A stretch of 64,000 nucleotides of DNA from Mucisphaera sp965279675 (GCF_965279675.1 NZ_CBDIIJ010000002.1:1922001-1986000), one strand, 5' to 3'. Shown: positions 36,235 to 46,186, counted from the first letter of the stretch. The notes: generated by a model from the letters alone, not told the origin. Program-made: numbers and translations.

Positions 36235-37752
36235 CTAGCGGCCGTTGAGGTCCGTGACCCTGCCACTGCCCGACATCACCCGCTCGCGTTCCTGCTTGGC
36301 CTCATCGCTCCGCTGCTGTTCCAGCCGACTCAGGTAAGGCTCATCCACATCCCCGGTCACGTAGACACCATCGAACACCGAGCACTCGAACTGATCGATC
36401 GCCGGGTTCCCCTCCGCCGCCGCCGCGACCAGATCATCCAGATCCTGATACACCAGCCAGTCCGCCCCGAGCACCTCCGCCACCTCTTCATCCGTCCGAC
36501 CGTGGGCGACCAACTCCGAGGCCGTCGGCATATCGATGCCGTACACGTTCGGATACCGGATCGCCGGCGCCGCCGAGCAGTAAAACACCTTCTTGGCCCC
36601 TGCGTCCCGCGCCATCTGAATCAGCTGCCGGCTCGTCGTGCCCCGCACGATCGAGTCGTCCACCAGCAGCACGTTCTTGCCCTTGAACTCCAGGCCGATC
36701 GGGTTGAGCTTCTGCCGCACGCTCTTATCCCGAACCTTTTGGCCCGGCATGATGAACGTCCGCCCGATGTAGCGATTCTTGATGAACCCTTCCCGGTACT
36801 TGAGCCCCAGATCGTTCGCCAACTGCAGCGCAGCCGTCCGGCTCGTATCCGGAATCGGGATCACCACATCGATCTGATCCTTCACCCCCAGCCGTTCGAG
36901 CTTGACCGCCAGGTGTTCACCCATCCGCAGCCGAGCCTTGTAAACAGAGACCGAATCGATGATCGAGTCCGGCCGAGCGAGATAGACATGCTCGAAGATA
37001 CAGGGCGTCAGCTTCGTCTCATCAGCACAGATCGCGCTGTGAAGCTCCCCCTGCTCCGTGATGTAAACGGCCTCACCCGGGGCCACATCACGAATCAGCT
37101 CAAACCCGAGCGCGTCCAGCGCCACCGACTCAGAAGCCAGCAGGTACTCCGTGCCCAACAATGACTCCCGCTGACCGATCACCAGCGGCCGAATCCCATG
37201 AGGATCCCGCACCCCCACCATCCCATACCCCGCGATCATCGCCACGAACGCATAAGCCCCCCGGCATCGCTCGTGCACACGCCTCACCGCCTGAAACACG
37301 TCCTCCGGCTCAGGCTTCAGCTTGTGCTGCACCCCTAACTCGTGCGCAAATACATTCAGGAGCGCTTCCGAGTCAGATCCCGTATTCACGTGCCTCAGGT
37401 CCGATTCGAACAGCTCCGCCGACAGTGCTTCGGTGTTCGTCAGGTTACCGTTGTGGGCCAGCGTGATGCCGTAAGGCGAGTTCACGTAAAACGGCTGCGC
37501 CTCAGAATCGGAGGAACACCCCGCGGTCGGATACCGACAGTGGCCGATGCCCATCCCACCGGTCAGCGCCGTCATCTCGTCCTGCTCGAAGACGTCCCGA
37601 ACCAGGCCGTTGCCCTTCCGCAGCATCAGCCGACCCCGATCACACGTCACAATCCCCGCCGCATCCTGACCGCGGTGCTGAAGCACCGTCAGGGCGTCAT
37701 AGAGATCACGGCAGGCGTCGACCTGAGCGACGATCCCGGCGATACCACACAA
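36235..37752 (-). CDS. purF: Amidophosphoribosyltransferase
   Basis: First enzyme of purine synthesis, making phosphoribosylamine from PRPP and glutamine. The N-terminal nucleophile domain starts CGIAGIV, and the PRPP loop is VLLVDDSIVRGTT. I chose a TTG at 37750-37752 directly before the Cys codon, with GGAG eight bases upstream. This gives Met-Cys and a 505-residue protein, the length of the Escherichia coli enzyme. The conserved end FECSVFDGVYVTGDVD is also of that type, and the cysteines that bind iron-sulfur in the Bacillus form are not all present (YPNVYGID has Asn). An ATG further upstream (37794) would add 14 residues and would require removal of a propeptide. Confidence 0.93.
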   Translation of the reverse strand: MCGIAGIVAQVDACRDLYDALTVLQHRGQDAAGIVTCDRGRLMLRKGNGLVRDVFEQDEMTALTGGMGIGHCRYPTAGCSSDSEAQPFYVNSPYGITLAHNGNLTNTEALSAELFESDLRHVNTGSDSEALLNVFAHELGVQHKLKPEPEDVFQAVRRVHERCRGAYAFVAMIAGYGMVGVRDPHGIRPLVIGQRESLLGTEYLLASESVALDALGFELIRDVAPGEAVYITEQGELHSAICADETKLTPCIFEHVYLARPDSIIDSVSVYKARLRMGEHLAVKLERLGVKDQIDVVIPIPDTSRTAALQLANDLGLKYREGFIKNRYIGRTFIMPGQKVRDKSVRQKLNPIGLEFKGKNVLLVDDSIVRGTTSRQLIQMARDAGAKKVFYCSAAPAIRYPNVYGIDMPTASELVAHGRTDEEVAEVLGADWLVYQDLDDLVAAAAEGNPAIDQFECSVFDGVYVTGDVDEPYLSRLEQQRSDEAKQERERVMSGSGRVTDLNGR

Positions 37753-37891
37753 GGTGGAAGCTCCATCACAGTTGAGTAGGCGGCACCCGAACACACGCTC
37801 CGCGTGTTCCTCTACTCACACTAGCCCTCGCCCATGACACGGTCAACTCAATCCCCCGCAGCCCCAGCCAGACCCGCCGCAGACCCTCGAT

Positions 37892-38272
37892 TCAGGCTCG
37901 ACGAAGGGCCTGATCCTCCTGGACAAAACTCAACTCCAGATACCGGGCCACGTAATCGATGATCGATGCCGCCTCGGGAATCTCAGGATTGTTCGTCGCC
38001 CCCATCGGCTCAAACCGCATCCCCTTGAACCGACGCACCGCCTCATCAAGGGGCAGCCCGTACTGAAGCGCTAGCGAGAACGCCCGACAGTAAGCCTGAA
38101 CCATGCCGGACAACGTCGAACCCTCCTTGGCCATCTTGATAAACACCTCACCCGGCTGCCCATCTTCGAACAAGCCGATCGTCAGGTACCCCTCGTAGCC
38201 CATGATCTGAAACTTGTGCGTGATCGACTCACGGGTCACCGGCAGGGAAGATCGGATCGAGGTAGACACCAT
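37892..38272 (-). CDS. Stand-alone TSCPD-domain protein (NrdJ C-terminal type)
   Basis: A 126-residue protein matching the last domain of adenosylcobalamin-dependent ribonucleotide reductase: GYEGYLTIGLFEDGQPGE, MAKEGSTLSGMVQAY, then LALQYGLPLDEAVRRF and the SIIDYVARYL end. In the large enzyme this region follows the catalytic barrel. Here it is a separate gene with no reductase nearby. It may act as a subunit of a split class II reductase, as with the NrdJa/NrdJb pair, or as a regulator. The ATG at 38272 with AGGAG ten bases upstream is preferred over GTG at 38296. Confidence 0.8.
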   Translation of the reverse strand: MVSTSIRSSLPVTRESITHKFQIMGYEGYLTIGLFEDGQPGEVFIKMAKEGSTLSGMVQAYCRAFSLALQYGLPLDEAVRRFKGMRFEPMGATNNPEIPEAASIIDYVARYLELSFVQEDQALRRA

Positions 38273-38381
38273 CAGATAGCAACTCCTGTCAGACACAACG
38301 CACGGCCTTCAGCGGACCTCCGCCGACGATGGCTAAGATCGACCGTTTCAGGTTATCGGCTCCAATCCCAGACACAACGCC

Positions 38382-39518
38382 ATGCCCAGAACCCACACCC
38401 TCTCCACCGCCAGCACCGAAGCTAAAACGGCCACCGATCTGACCACTTGGCACAGCAAAAACCGCCGAGACCTCCCCTGGCGTGCTCCCTGGGGCCAAAA
38501 TCCCGATCCTTACCACGTCCTCGTCTCCGAGTTCATGCTCCAGCAGACCCAGGTCGCCACCGTCATCCCCTACTTCCACCGCTTCCTCGAAGCCTTCCCG
38601 ACCCTCCAGCACCTGGCTGAAGCCCCCGCAGACACCGTCATGCGCCACTGGCAGGGCCTCGGCTACTACCGACGGGCCAAACGCCTTCAGGCGTGCGCAC
38701 AGGCCATCGTCCAGCAGCACCAAGGCCGCTTTCCCCAGACCTACGACCAGCTCGCCGACCTGCCTGGCGTTGGCCCCTACACCGCCGGCGCGATTGCCTC
38801 CATCGCCTTCAACCAGCCCGTCCCCGCCATCGACGGCAACGCCAACCGTGTCCTCGCCCGCCTCTTCGACATCCCCGACCCCGTCGATAAAACCCCCGGC
38901 AAAAAAGCCATCCAGCAAGCCGCTGAAAGCCTCCACGCCGCCGCACCACGCGCCAACCCGGGGATGCTCAACGAGGCCATCATCGAACTCGGCGCCACTC
39001 TCTGCACACCCACGGAACCCCAGTGCCTCCTCTGCCCCGTCGCCGACCACTGCCAGGCCCGCGCTTCTAACACCATCCACCTCCGCCCGGTCACCACGCC
39101 CAAAAAGAAACCCACCGCCGTCACCCATCACATCCTCGCTATCTTCAAACCGAGAAGGGGGTCAGTCCCAGAGTCTGCCGGACACTGGCTCCTCCGCCAA
39201 CGTCCCGCCTCCGGCCTCTGGGCCGACCTCTGGGAACTCCCCACCCTCGAAGAGGACGCCACGCCCGAAGCCCTCACCGAATGGGCCCACGACACCTTCG
39301 GTCTCCGCATCACCACCCCCAAGCGACGCCACCGCTTCCAGCACCAGACCACCCACCGCACCATCACCTTCGTGCTCTGGCACGCCACGCCCCAGTCCGG
39401 CCGCCTCAAGCCCCCCTCAGCCCGCTGGCTGACCCCTGCGCAGATTGATCAGGTCCCACTCGCCAAACCCCAGACAACCGCTCTCAGCCAACTCAGTGTT
39501 CTGAACCCCTCAGGCTAA
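38382..39518 (+). CDS. mutY: A/G-specific adenine glycosylase
   Basis: A 378-residue base-excision repair enzyme removing adenine opposite 8-oxoguanine. The catalytic residues are Glu50 (SEFMLQQTQV) and Asp151 (AIDGNANRVLAR). The helix-hairpin-helix is LPGVGPYTAGAI. The iron-sulfur cluster ligands are Cys208, Cys215, Cys218 and Cys224 in the C-x6-C-x2-C-x5-C pattern. The C-terminal NUDIX-like domain (about residues 245-370) recognises 8-oxoguanine. All features of a functional MutY are present. It ends two bases before the convergent gene. Confidence 0.95.
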   Translation: MPRTHTLSTASTEAKTATDLTTWHSKNRRDLPWRAPWGQNPDPYHVLVSEFMLQQTQVATVIPYFHRFLEAFPTLQHLAEAPADTVMRHWQGLGYYRRAKRLQACAQAIVQQHQGRFPQTYDQLADLPGVGPYTAGAIASIAFNQPVPAIDGNANRVLARLFDIPDPVDKTPGKKAIQQAAESLHAAAPRANPGMLNEAIIELGATLCTPTEPQCLLCPVADHCQARASNTIHLRPVTTPKKKPTAVTHHILAIFKPRRGSVPESAGHWLLRQRPASGLWADLWELPTLEEDATPEALTEWAHDTFGLRITTPKRRHRFQHQTTHRTITFVLWHATPQSGRLKPPSARWLTPAQIDQVPLAKPQTTALSQLSVLNPSG

Positions 39519-39520
39519 CC

Positions 39521-40486
39521 TCACATGCCCAGCAGCTTCTCCGGACTCTCCGACTGCCCCGTCCTGAGACTCAAAACCGATGCACGGCAGCAGGCCACCA
39601 CACGATCAAGCATCCCGGCAGACATCCCCCGTTCCACGCCGTAACCCTCCATGCAACGCTTGATCTCTCTGGCAATCAGCCCGCCACGTCCCATCTTCTC
39701 CCCCGTCCAGGCATCGATCAGCGACCCGTCTGCCCCCATCAGCCGATAGCCCTCATCCGTCAGCTCCAGACTCCCGCCATCCCCGATCACCCGCATCCGC
39801 CGTTGCCACCGCCCCGTCTGATCCGTCACGGCCAGCAGCACCGCCTCCCGACCCATCGACCGTCCCGAGACCGCCAGCGATCCACCCAGCAACCGCTCAC
39901 CCTCCAGGCGTCCGCCAACCAGCGACGCCGATACCTCCTCAGGCAGACCCACCATCCCCAGCGCCGCCAACCAGGCCTGAAACAGCCCCGCCGACAACAG
40001 CCCGCTGCTCTTCTCCAACTCGAACTCCAGCGTGGCCAGACGACCCTCCCCAAGCAAGTCACCCGGATCGTTCGCCGCCTGCATCCCCGGCGAGGCCAGC
40101 AACTCAGGTGAAAACACCATCTGTCCCCCATCCCCACCGAGCCGCTTTCTCAGCCCGCCGATCTGCTCCAGACGCTCCGCTGGCAACTCCGCAAAAACCA
40201 CCAGATCGCAACGCTCAGCAGCTTCCAGTATCTCCGCCTCGCCAGGAGGAACCGCCGAAGCCACCAGCACCACCCGTGCCGGCCGATCGATCACCAGCTT
40301 CCGCAGATCGGCCTCACAACTCAGCGACAACGCCTTACACAGGTCGTCAGGCAGCGCCCCCGCAGGCCCACCAATCCCCAGCACACGCCAGCTCGATCCT
40401 AAACCGTCAAGCACCTCACGCACGAGGTCCTGACGATCGCGATCGACCCACACCACCAGCTCAGACGTTGCCTCTCCGTCAGCCAT
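39521..40486 (-). CDS. Divergent oxidoreductase-like protein of unknown function
   Basis: A 321-residue cytoplasmic protein. The N-terminal half looks like a Rossmann domain of the Gfo/Idh/MocA type (strands ELVVWVDRD, RVVLVASAV, CDLVVFAEL), and the second half has a beta-sheet region with RMRVIGDGGSLELTDEGYRL, a frequent pattern near the end of that family. However, there is no GxGxxG nucleotide motif and no EKP motif: FAELPAERL stands where it would be expected. It is probably a decayed or repurposed family member. It diverges from rnpB, with about 50 bases between. Confidence 0.55.
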   Translation of the reverse strand: MADGEATSELVVWVDRDRQDLVREVLDGLGSSWRVLGIGGPAGALPDDLCKALSLSCEADLRKLVIDRPARVVLVASAVPPGEAEILEAAERCDLVVFAELPAERLEQIGGLRKRLGGDGGQMVFSPELLASPGMQAANDPGDLLGEGRLATLEFELEKSSGLLSAGLFQAWLAALGMVGLPEEVSASLVGGRLEGERLLGGSLAVSGRSMGREAVLLAVTDQTGRWQRRMRVIGDGGSLELTDEGYRLMGADGSLIDAWTGEKMGRGGLIAREIKRCMEGYGVERGMSAGMLDRVVACCRASVLSLRTGQSESPEKLLGM

Positions 40487-40532
40487 GCCCCAACAATATC
40501 ACCCAAAACCATCACCGGCCTGATACCCTCAG

Positions 40533-40940
<408 letters not shown>

Positions 40941-40947
40941 CGAAAAA

Positions 40948-40977
40948 GCCCCGGCGTTTAGACGCCAGGGCTTTTTT
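40948..40977 (+). terminator. Terminator after rnpB
   Basis: GCCCCGGCGT (40948-40957), loop TTAG, ACGCCAGGGC (40962-40971) with one mismatch, then six T residues at 40972-40977. A run of five A residues at 40943-40947 precedes the stem, so the structure also works for the convergent HEAT-repeat gene ending at 41002. Confidence 0.92.
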
Positions 40978-41001
40978 GATATCCAAAAAATATCAGTGAG
41001 A

Positions 41002-43182
41002 TCAACGCACGTAGCGAAGCACCTGGTTGACACCGCTCTCGGTCGGCAGCGACAGGGCCCCGTGAGCCCGAGCCGCCGCCAACGCCAGCTCGCCCGTGCT
41101 CTCAACCACGAGATCGCGTACGCCATCGACCAGCCGGGAATCAATCAGGTTGCCGTGGAACCGGGCCGACTCAGCCAGACTGCTCAGCAGCGCCAGCTGT
41201 ACCGCACCCGACGCCTGCAGCGCCCTGTCGGCAAGAGCCGCCTGAGCCGCCGGCGACGGGAGGTGCTCCAGCGCCTGACCCGAAGCCATGATCACCGTCT
41301 CACGCTCGTCGCCGAGCGCCTGGATCATCGCCACTTCTGCATCACCCGCGTAGTACACCGGGTCCGTCGAGCCGATCTGTTCCAGTAGCTCCAGCGCCGT
41401 CATCGCAAAGGCCTCCGCCTCCGCACCACGGATGCTGTAGCCCTCGTACTGCTCCGACACCGCATCAATCGCGCCACGCAGCGCCGCCGCACTGTCCACC
41501 ATCAGGGCACTCGCAAAACGAGGCTCAGCACGGAACGTCTCGGTCAGCGTGATCTGCTCAGGCGCCGTCACCATCGCCAGCACCGGCGAACCCCCCAACC
41601 GAGGATCGCCCTTGGTATCCAGGAAGAACGCTTCCACATCCCCCTCGCTCATCGCCAGCACCACCAGGTCAACACCCGGCCGCAATGCGATCTCATTATC
41701 AATGTCCTCGCGGGACAGACCACCGAAGGCCTCAAAGCCCGCGTCGCTGAGCACGCCCAGCAGCAGGTTCAGCGTCTCGAAGTCATCAGCCACCACCGCC
41801 GCATAACGCGAATCCGACTGACGAACCGCCTCACCCAGCGTCGGCACGACACGCTCCGATTCCGGGAAGCTCACCACCGGCCGTGCCGCCGCCAGCGTCT
41901 CCGCCGCGCGGAAACGCACCCGACGATCGGGATAAGTCAGAGCCCGCAAAAGCGGCTGCCGACCCGAAGCCCCGTCAACCAACGCGTTCGCACCCGCCGT
42001 CTTCCGCAGCGCTTCGATCGCATCCAACGCCAACGCCGGGTCCTCATCCGATAGCGCCCTATCCAGCACCTCATGCAGCCGCTTCGGACCAGACAGCATC
42101 GCGTAGTACGAAGCCTCCAGCATGTCCGCCGGGTAGCTCGCATCGACCTCGCCCGCAGGCAGCCGGTTCTCCCGACGAAGATTCGAACGAAGGAAAAGCG
42201 TCATCGCCGCATCCGTGTCCGGGGCCAGCTTCAGCGCCTTGATCGAGGACCGAACCGCTAGCGAATCTGCGAAAATCTCCGCGGGCACCTGAATCGCCAC
42301 CAGACCTGTCTCAGGCGTGTACTCCCAGAGCGTCGCGTCCAGCGTCTCCGCGCCCAGACCCGGGATGTCCGCGCGATTCGTCCCCGCCACGTACTGAGCC
42401 TCACCCGCCGCCACATAAAGCAACGCCGCGCTCGTGTCCGGCCGCACGTTCACCGTGCCAACCAGTTCGTTGTAGGCAGCCATCAGATAAGCCAGCGCCG
42501 TCGGGTCGGTGCGCGGGTCCTCGATCGCTTCCTTCAGATAAGGCAGCGCCTGCGGATAACCGATCCGCATCAGCACCTGAGCAATCTGACCCTGCTGCAC
42601 CGGCTCCAGCTTCGGCAGCGCCTCAGACAGCGGGTAAACCATCGACCGCCCGATCGCCACCATCGCCTCCTGCACGAACGGATGCAGGTTGGCACGCTGC
42701 CGATCCTGAAGCGTCTCCAGCAGCAGAGGGGCCGCGAACTGACCCGCTCCACGCAGACGCTCAACCGCATTCATAAACGCACGCCGATTCACCGAAAGCC
42801 GCTCGATGTTCTCCAAAATCCGGGCCGGATCCCGCGACACCGAGATCTGCGCCTCCTGGATCCGAGCCAGCAATCGGGTCGCCACCGGCTCAACGGCTTC
42901 CACCCGCGTCGCTCGGATCAGAGCCGCCTCGTAGTCGGAGAAGTCAGAAGACTCAACGACCTCCAGCAGCAGCCCGTCGTCATCGCCCACCTCACGAAGC
43001 AACGCCTGGCCCGCGCCAGCCGCCAGCTCCGGACGAGCGATCAATAGATAGTGATTGAAGTCATCCCAGAGCGACGACGCCGTCTGCGCCAACGCCGTTG
43101 CGGGACTCATACCAGCCACCATCGCCAACACCGCGAACAAGACCGCCAATCGGCGTCCCGTTGGACGTGAAAGAACCGTCAT
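41002..43182 (-). CDS. Secreted HEAT-repeat protein
   Basis: A 726-residue exported protein. Residues 1-32 form a Sec signal peptide (basic start, hydrophobic core, cleavage near TALAQT). The rest shows helical HEAT-like repeats, for example VQQGQIAQVLMRIGYPQALPYL, then LRALTYPDRRVRFRAAETLAAA and ERETVIMASGQALEHL. A middle section near residues 440-600 is less repetitive and may form an alpha/beta receiver-like domain (VDLVVLAMSEGD, SPVLAMVTAPEQ). It is probably a periplasmic scaffold. The neighbours give no hint of function. AGGAG lies about ten bases before the ATG. Confidence 0.7.
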   Translation of the reverse strand: MTVLSRPTGRRLAVLFAVLAMVAGMSPATALAQTASSLWDDFNHYLLIARPELAAGAGQALLREVGDDDGLLLEVVESSDFSDYEAALIRATRVEAVEPVATRLLARIQEAQISVSRDPARILENIERLSVNRRAFMNAVERLRGAGQFAAPLLLETLQDRQRANLHPFVQEAMVAIGRSMVYPLSEALPKLEPVQQGQIAQVLMRIGYPQALPYLKEAIEDPRTDPTALAYLMAAYNELVGTVNVRPDTSAALLYVAAGEAQYVAGTNRADIPGLGAETLDATLWEYTPETGLVAIQVPAEIFADSLAVRSSIKALKLAPDTDAAMTLFLRSNLRRENRLPAGEVDASYPADMLEASYYAMLSGPKRLHEVLDRALSDEDPALALDAIEALRKTAGANALVDGASGRQPLLRALTYPDRRVRFRAAETLAAARPVVSFPESERVVPTLGEAVRQSDSRYAAVVADDFETLNLLLGVLSDAGFEAFGGLSREDIDNEIALRPGVDLVVLAMSEGDVEAFFLDTKGDPRLGGSPVLAMVTAPEQITLTETFRAEPRFASALMVDSAAALRGAIDAVSEQYEGYSIRGAEAEAFAMTALELLEQIGSTDPVYYAGDAEVAMIQALGDERETVIMASGQALEHLPSPAAQAALADRALQASGAVQLALLSSLAESARFHGNLIDSRLVDGVRDLVVESTGELALAAARAHGALSLPTESGVNQVLRYVR

Positions 43183-43384
43183 AACCGGGCTACTCCTGCA
43201 GGGATATCGGATGCCTGAGCACTCTAAAGACGCCCGGAACCACCGTCAAACACATCCTTCCCTCGCCAGCTACAGGTTCAGCCCCATCAAGCCCTTAGCG
43301 AAGCCCGCTTGCTCAGCCGCCCCCATCCGGCCATCATCCACGTATCCGGTCATATCGACCGACGGTTAGGAACCAGAAAACGAC

Positions 43385-44896
43385 ATGCTCAGGTTCGCCC
43401 TGCCAACCATCGCAGGCTTCGGCCCCGACTGGACCCCCCGAAACGCCCACAGCCTCGGGCCCGACGGACACCCCCTCCGTGCCAGCATCACCGTCGAGAA
43501 TGGCGAGATCATCGTCGACCGCCGCGAAGTCATCGCTACCGCCCTCGGACTCCTCTATCCCGTCGACGAGCTGGGCGAACTCACCCTCCAGACCTGCCTG
43601 CTCCCCGACAGCGACCAGCCCTACCGCCTCAGCATCGAGCTCGCCCGCCACCGACTGATGGTGCTCTACACCCACCTCGAGGAATGGTCCATGTTCGACC
43701 TCCCCGAGCAGCACCCCGTCCATCGGAGAGCTATCGAGGCCCGCGAAGCCTTCATCCAGGCCCTCTGCAGCGCCAAGGAAGACCCCCACGTCGCCGACAC
43801 CCACGCCAACGCCTCCCTCGTCGCATCGCTCGACGCCTCCGAAGAACTCGCCCTGGCCCACGCCGAACTCCTCCTCGACCGCCGCGTCCAGACCAGCAAG
43901 CTCCCCCCGCACATCCTTGGCCTTGGCGTCCCGCTCGATCACAACCACGAGAGCACCACCAAGCTGCTCCAGGGCGTCGGCTCACTGGTCGCCATCCAAT
44001 CCCCATGGAACGCCCTGGCACCCGTCGAAGACGCCAACGCCTGGGACGCCCTGGACCGCTGGGCCGAATGGGCCAAGCAGGCCGGCACGCCCCTCGCCGC
44101 GGGACCCCTCATCAGCTTCGAGACCCACCACGTCCCCGACTGGGTCTACATCTGGGAGCACGACTACGAAACCCTCCGCGACCTCATCTACGACCATGTC
44201 GAACGCGTTGTCACCCGCTACAAAGACAGCATCTCGGTCTGGAACGTCGTCTCCGGACTCCACGTCAACCAGAACTTCCCGCTCTCCTTCGACCAGGTGA
44301 TGGACATCACCCGCACCGCCACCCGGCTGGTCAAGCGACTCCAGCCCGCTGGCCGCGCCCTCATCGGTATCCGCCAGCCCTTTGGCGAGTATTACGCAGC
44401 CAACGTCCGCTCCATCCCCCCCGCCCTCTACGCCGACCTCGTCGTCCAGGCCGGCAACGCCTTCGACGGCTTCAGCCTCCAGATCCTCATGGGCCAGGCC
44501 CGCCCCGGCCAGTTCTGCCGCGACCTCATGCAGTTCGCCAACCTCATCGACCGCTTCGGCGCCTTCGGCAAACCCCTCCAGGTTGTCATAGGGGCCCCCA
44601 GCTCACCCGTCACCTCCGAAATGATCCACGAGCCCTCCTCCGACCTCCCCGCCGACGACCGCGCCGGCACCTGGCGACGCCCATGGAACGGAACCGTCCA
44701 GGGACACTGGCTCGAAGCCGTCACCCAAATCGCCGCCAGCCGACCCTTCGTCGAAACCGTTCTCTGGAAAGAAACCGTCGATCATCCCGACATGACCCTT
44801 CCCCTGTCAGGCCTTCTCTCCGAAACCCACGAACCCAAACCCGCCGCCGCCCGCCTCCTCGAACTCAAACAACGCTTCAAGCTCGGCAACAACTAG
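43385..44896 (+). CDS. GH10-like protein lacking both catalytic glutamates
   Basis: A 503-residue protein. Residues 1-170 form a beta-rich N-terminal domain with no recognised match. From about residue 185 the sequence follows a GH10 xylanase barrel: AIQSPWNALAPVE (normally TxENxxKW), the A-x2-G-x-PL...HHVPDW strand and ERVVTRYKDSISVWNVVSGLH. The acid/base motif WDVVNE reads WNVVSG, with Gly291 replacing Glu. The nucleophile strand, normally ITELD, reads VVIGAPS, with Ala at about residue 404. It is therefore unlikely to hydrolyse xylan by the usual mechanism and could bind glycans instead. No signal peptide is seen. A small hairpin, CGGTC/GACCG at 43347-43361, lies just upstream. Confidence 0.75.
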   Translation: MLRFALPTIAGFGPDWTPRNAHSLGPDGHPLRASITVENGEIIVDRREVIATALGLLYPVDELGELTLQTCLLPDSDQPYRLSIELARHRLMVLYTHLEEWSMFDLPEQHPVHRRAIEAREAFIQALCSAKEDPHVADTHANASLVASLDASEELALAHAELLLDRRVQTSKLPPHILGLGVPLDHNHESTTKLLQGVGSLVAIQSPWNALAPVEDANAWDALDRWAEWAKQAGTPLAAGPLISFETHHVPDWVYIWEHDYETLRDLIYDHVERVVTRYKDSISVWNVVSGLHVNQNFPLSFDQVMDITRTATRLVKRLQPAGRALIGIRQPFGEYYAANVRSIPPALYADLVVQAGNAFDGFSLQILMGQARPGQFCRDLMQFANLIDRFGAFGKPLQVVIGAPSSPVTSEMIHEPSSDLPADDRAGTWRRPWNGTVQGHWLEAVTQIAASRPFVETVLWKETVDHPDMTLPLSGLLSETHEPKPAAARLLELKQRFKLGNN

Positions 44897-44917
44897 CAAG
44901 ACGCAGGCCACTCACCG

Positions 44918-46144
44918 TCACCGATACATCAGATACCGCTCACGTACCGGCAGAAACGCCGCCAACTCTGCCTGCCACACGCCCGGAATCGTCTCCGGAT
45001 CCACCGTCGTCATCAGCTCATCCATCGCCGCATCGTCCTGGATCATCCGCCGCACCGAATCAAGGTCGTAAGCCTCCGGGAAAAGCCGCTCGATTTCCCA
45101 CGCGATCGTCATCCCCGCCGACACCGGCTCCAACGCCTCACGATCCATCACCATCACATACACCCCGCCGCACACCTGATCCTTGTAATGACGGACGGTT
45201 GGCGTAAACCGCATCGGCACAAACCGCAGCCCCGGAATCCGCCGCTCATTCAGCGCCGCCGCCAGCGCGACCCCATCGATAAACGGCGCCCCGAAATACT
45301 CGAATGGCTGATCCGTCCCGCGACCCACCGAAATCATCCGCCCCGACTCCAACAAACCAATCCCCGCATAAAGCGTCGCCTGCGTCAGATTCCTCATATT
45401 CGGGGACGGATTCGTCCACATCTGTCCCGTCTCATCAAACCACATCTCCCGACGCCAACCCTCCACCGGCACCACCGTCAGATCACAACCAATCCCGTAC
45501 TCCGTGTTGAACAGCTTCGCCAACTCACCCGCCGTCATCCCATGCCGTAGCGGGATCGGTCCATACGCCGTAAACCCCTGATGCCGCTCATCCGCAATCG
45601 GCCCCGACACATCCACCCCGTTGATCGGATTCACCCGATCCAGCACCACCACCCGCACCCCGTGCTCCTTCGCCGCCTCCATGCACAAACCCATCGTCGA
45701 GATGTACGTATAGAAACGCGTCCCGATGTCCTGAATATCAAACACCAGCGTGTCCACACCCTCCAGCATGTTCGCCGTCGGGATCCGCGTCTCGCCATAA
45801 AGTGAATACACCCGTAAACCGGTATCCGGGTCCACCCCGTGATCCACCTTCTCATCCAGCTCGCCATACAGCCCGTGCTCAGGCGAGAACAGCTTCATCA
45901 CGTCCACATTTGGTGCTTCATTCAGAAGCGTCACGATATGCTCACCCGCCCGGTTCAAACCCGTGTGATTCGTCACAATCGCCACCCGCTGACCCTCGAG
46001 CAGCTCAAACCCGTCCCGCTCCAGCACATCAATCCCATTTAACACAACAGGCGTCGTGACAACCTCGTCGTAGGTCACCTGTCCGATCGACTCACACCCA
46101 GCCAACACCATCACCAGCAACAACAGCACGACAGGTTTCATCAC
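44918..46144 (-). CDS. DUF1343 / NamZ-like exo-N-acetylmuramidase, lipoprotein
   Basis: A 408-residue protein of the family now known to include NamZ (GH171), which removes N-acetylmuramic acid from the non-reducing end of peptidoglycan fragments. Family blocks are clear: VAIVTNHTGLNRAG, KLFSPEHGLYG, VFDIQDIGTRFYTYI and VVLDRVNPINGVDVSGP. A lipoprotein signal with LAGC (Cys17) places it in the periplasm. It may recycle the cell's own wall or use the walls of other bacteria. AGGTGA lies upstream of the ATG. The next gene upstream, a sugar isomerase, lies 42 bases away on the same strand. Confidence 0.88.
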   Translation of the reverse strand: MMKPVVLLLLVMVLAGCESIGQVTYDEVVTTPVVLNGIDVLERDGFELLEGQRVAIVTNHTGLNRAGEHIVTLLNEAPNVDVMKLFSPEHGLYGELDEKVDHGVDPDTGLRVYSLYGETRIPTANMLEGVDTLVFDIQDIGTRFYTYISTMGLCMEAAKEHGVRVVVLDRVNPINGVDVSGPIADERHQGFTAYGPIPLRHGMTAGELAKLFNTEYGIGCDLTVVPVEGWRREMWFDETGQMWTNPSPNMRNLTQATLYAGIGLLESGRMISVGRGTDQPFEYFGAPFIDGVALAAALNERRIPGLRFVPMRFTPTVRHYKDQVCGGVYVMVMDREALEPVSAGMTIAWEIERLFPEAYDLDSVRRMIQDDAAMDELMTTVDPETIPGVWQAELAAFLPVRERYLMYR

Positions 46145-46186
46145 GTCATCACCTCATGCAGGTAAAAGTCCCGAACGCCCGCGAGT

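Noticed and set aside
43309..45207. Open frame of over 600 codons overlapping the GH10-like gene
   Set aside because: Extremely Arg/Pro-rich translation typical of an out-of-frame read of GC-rich coding DNA.
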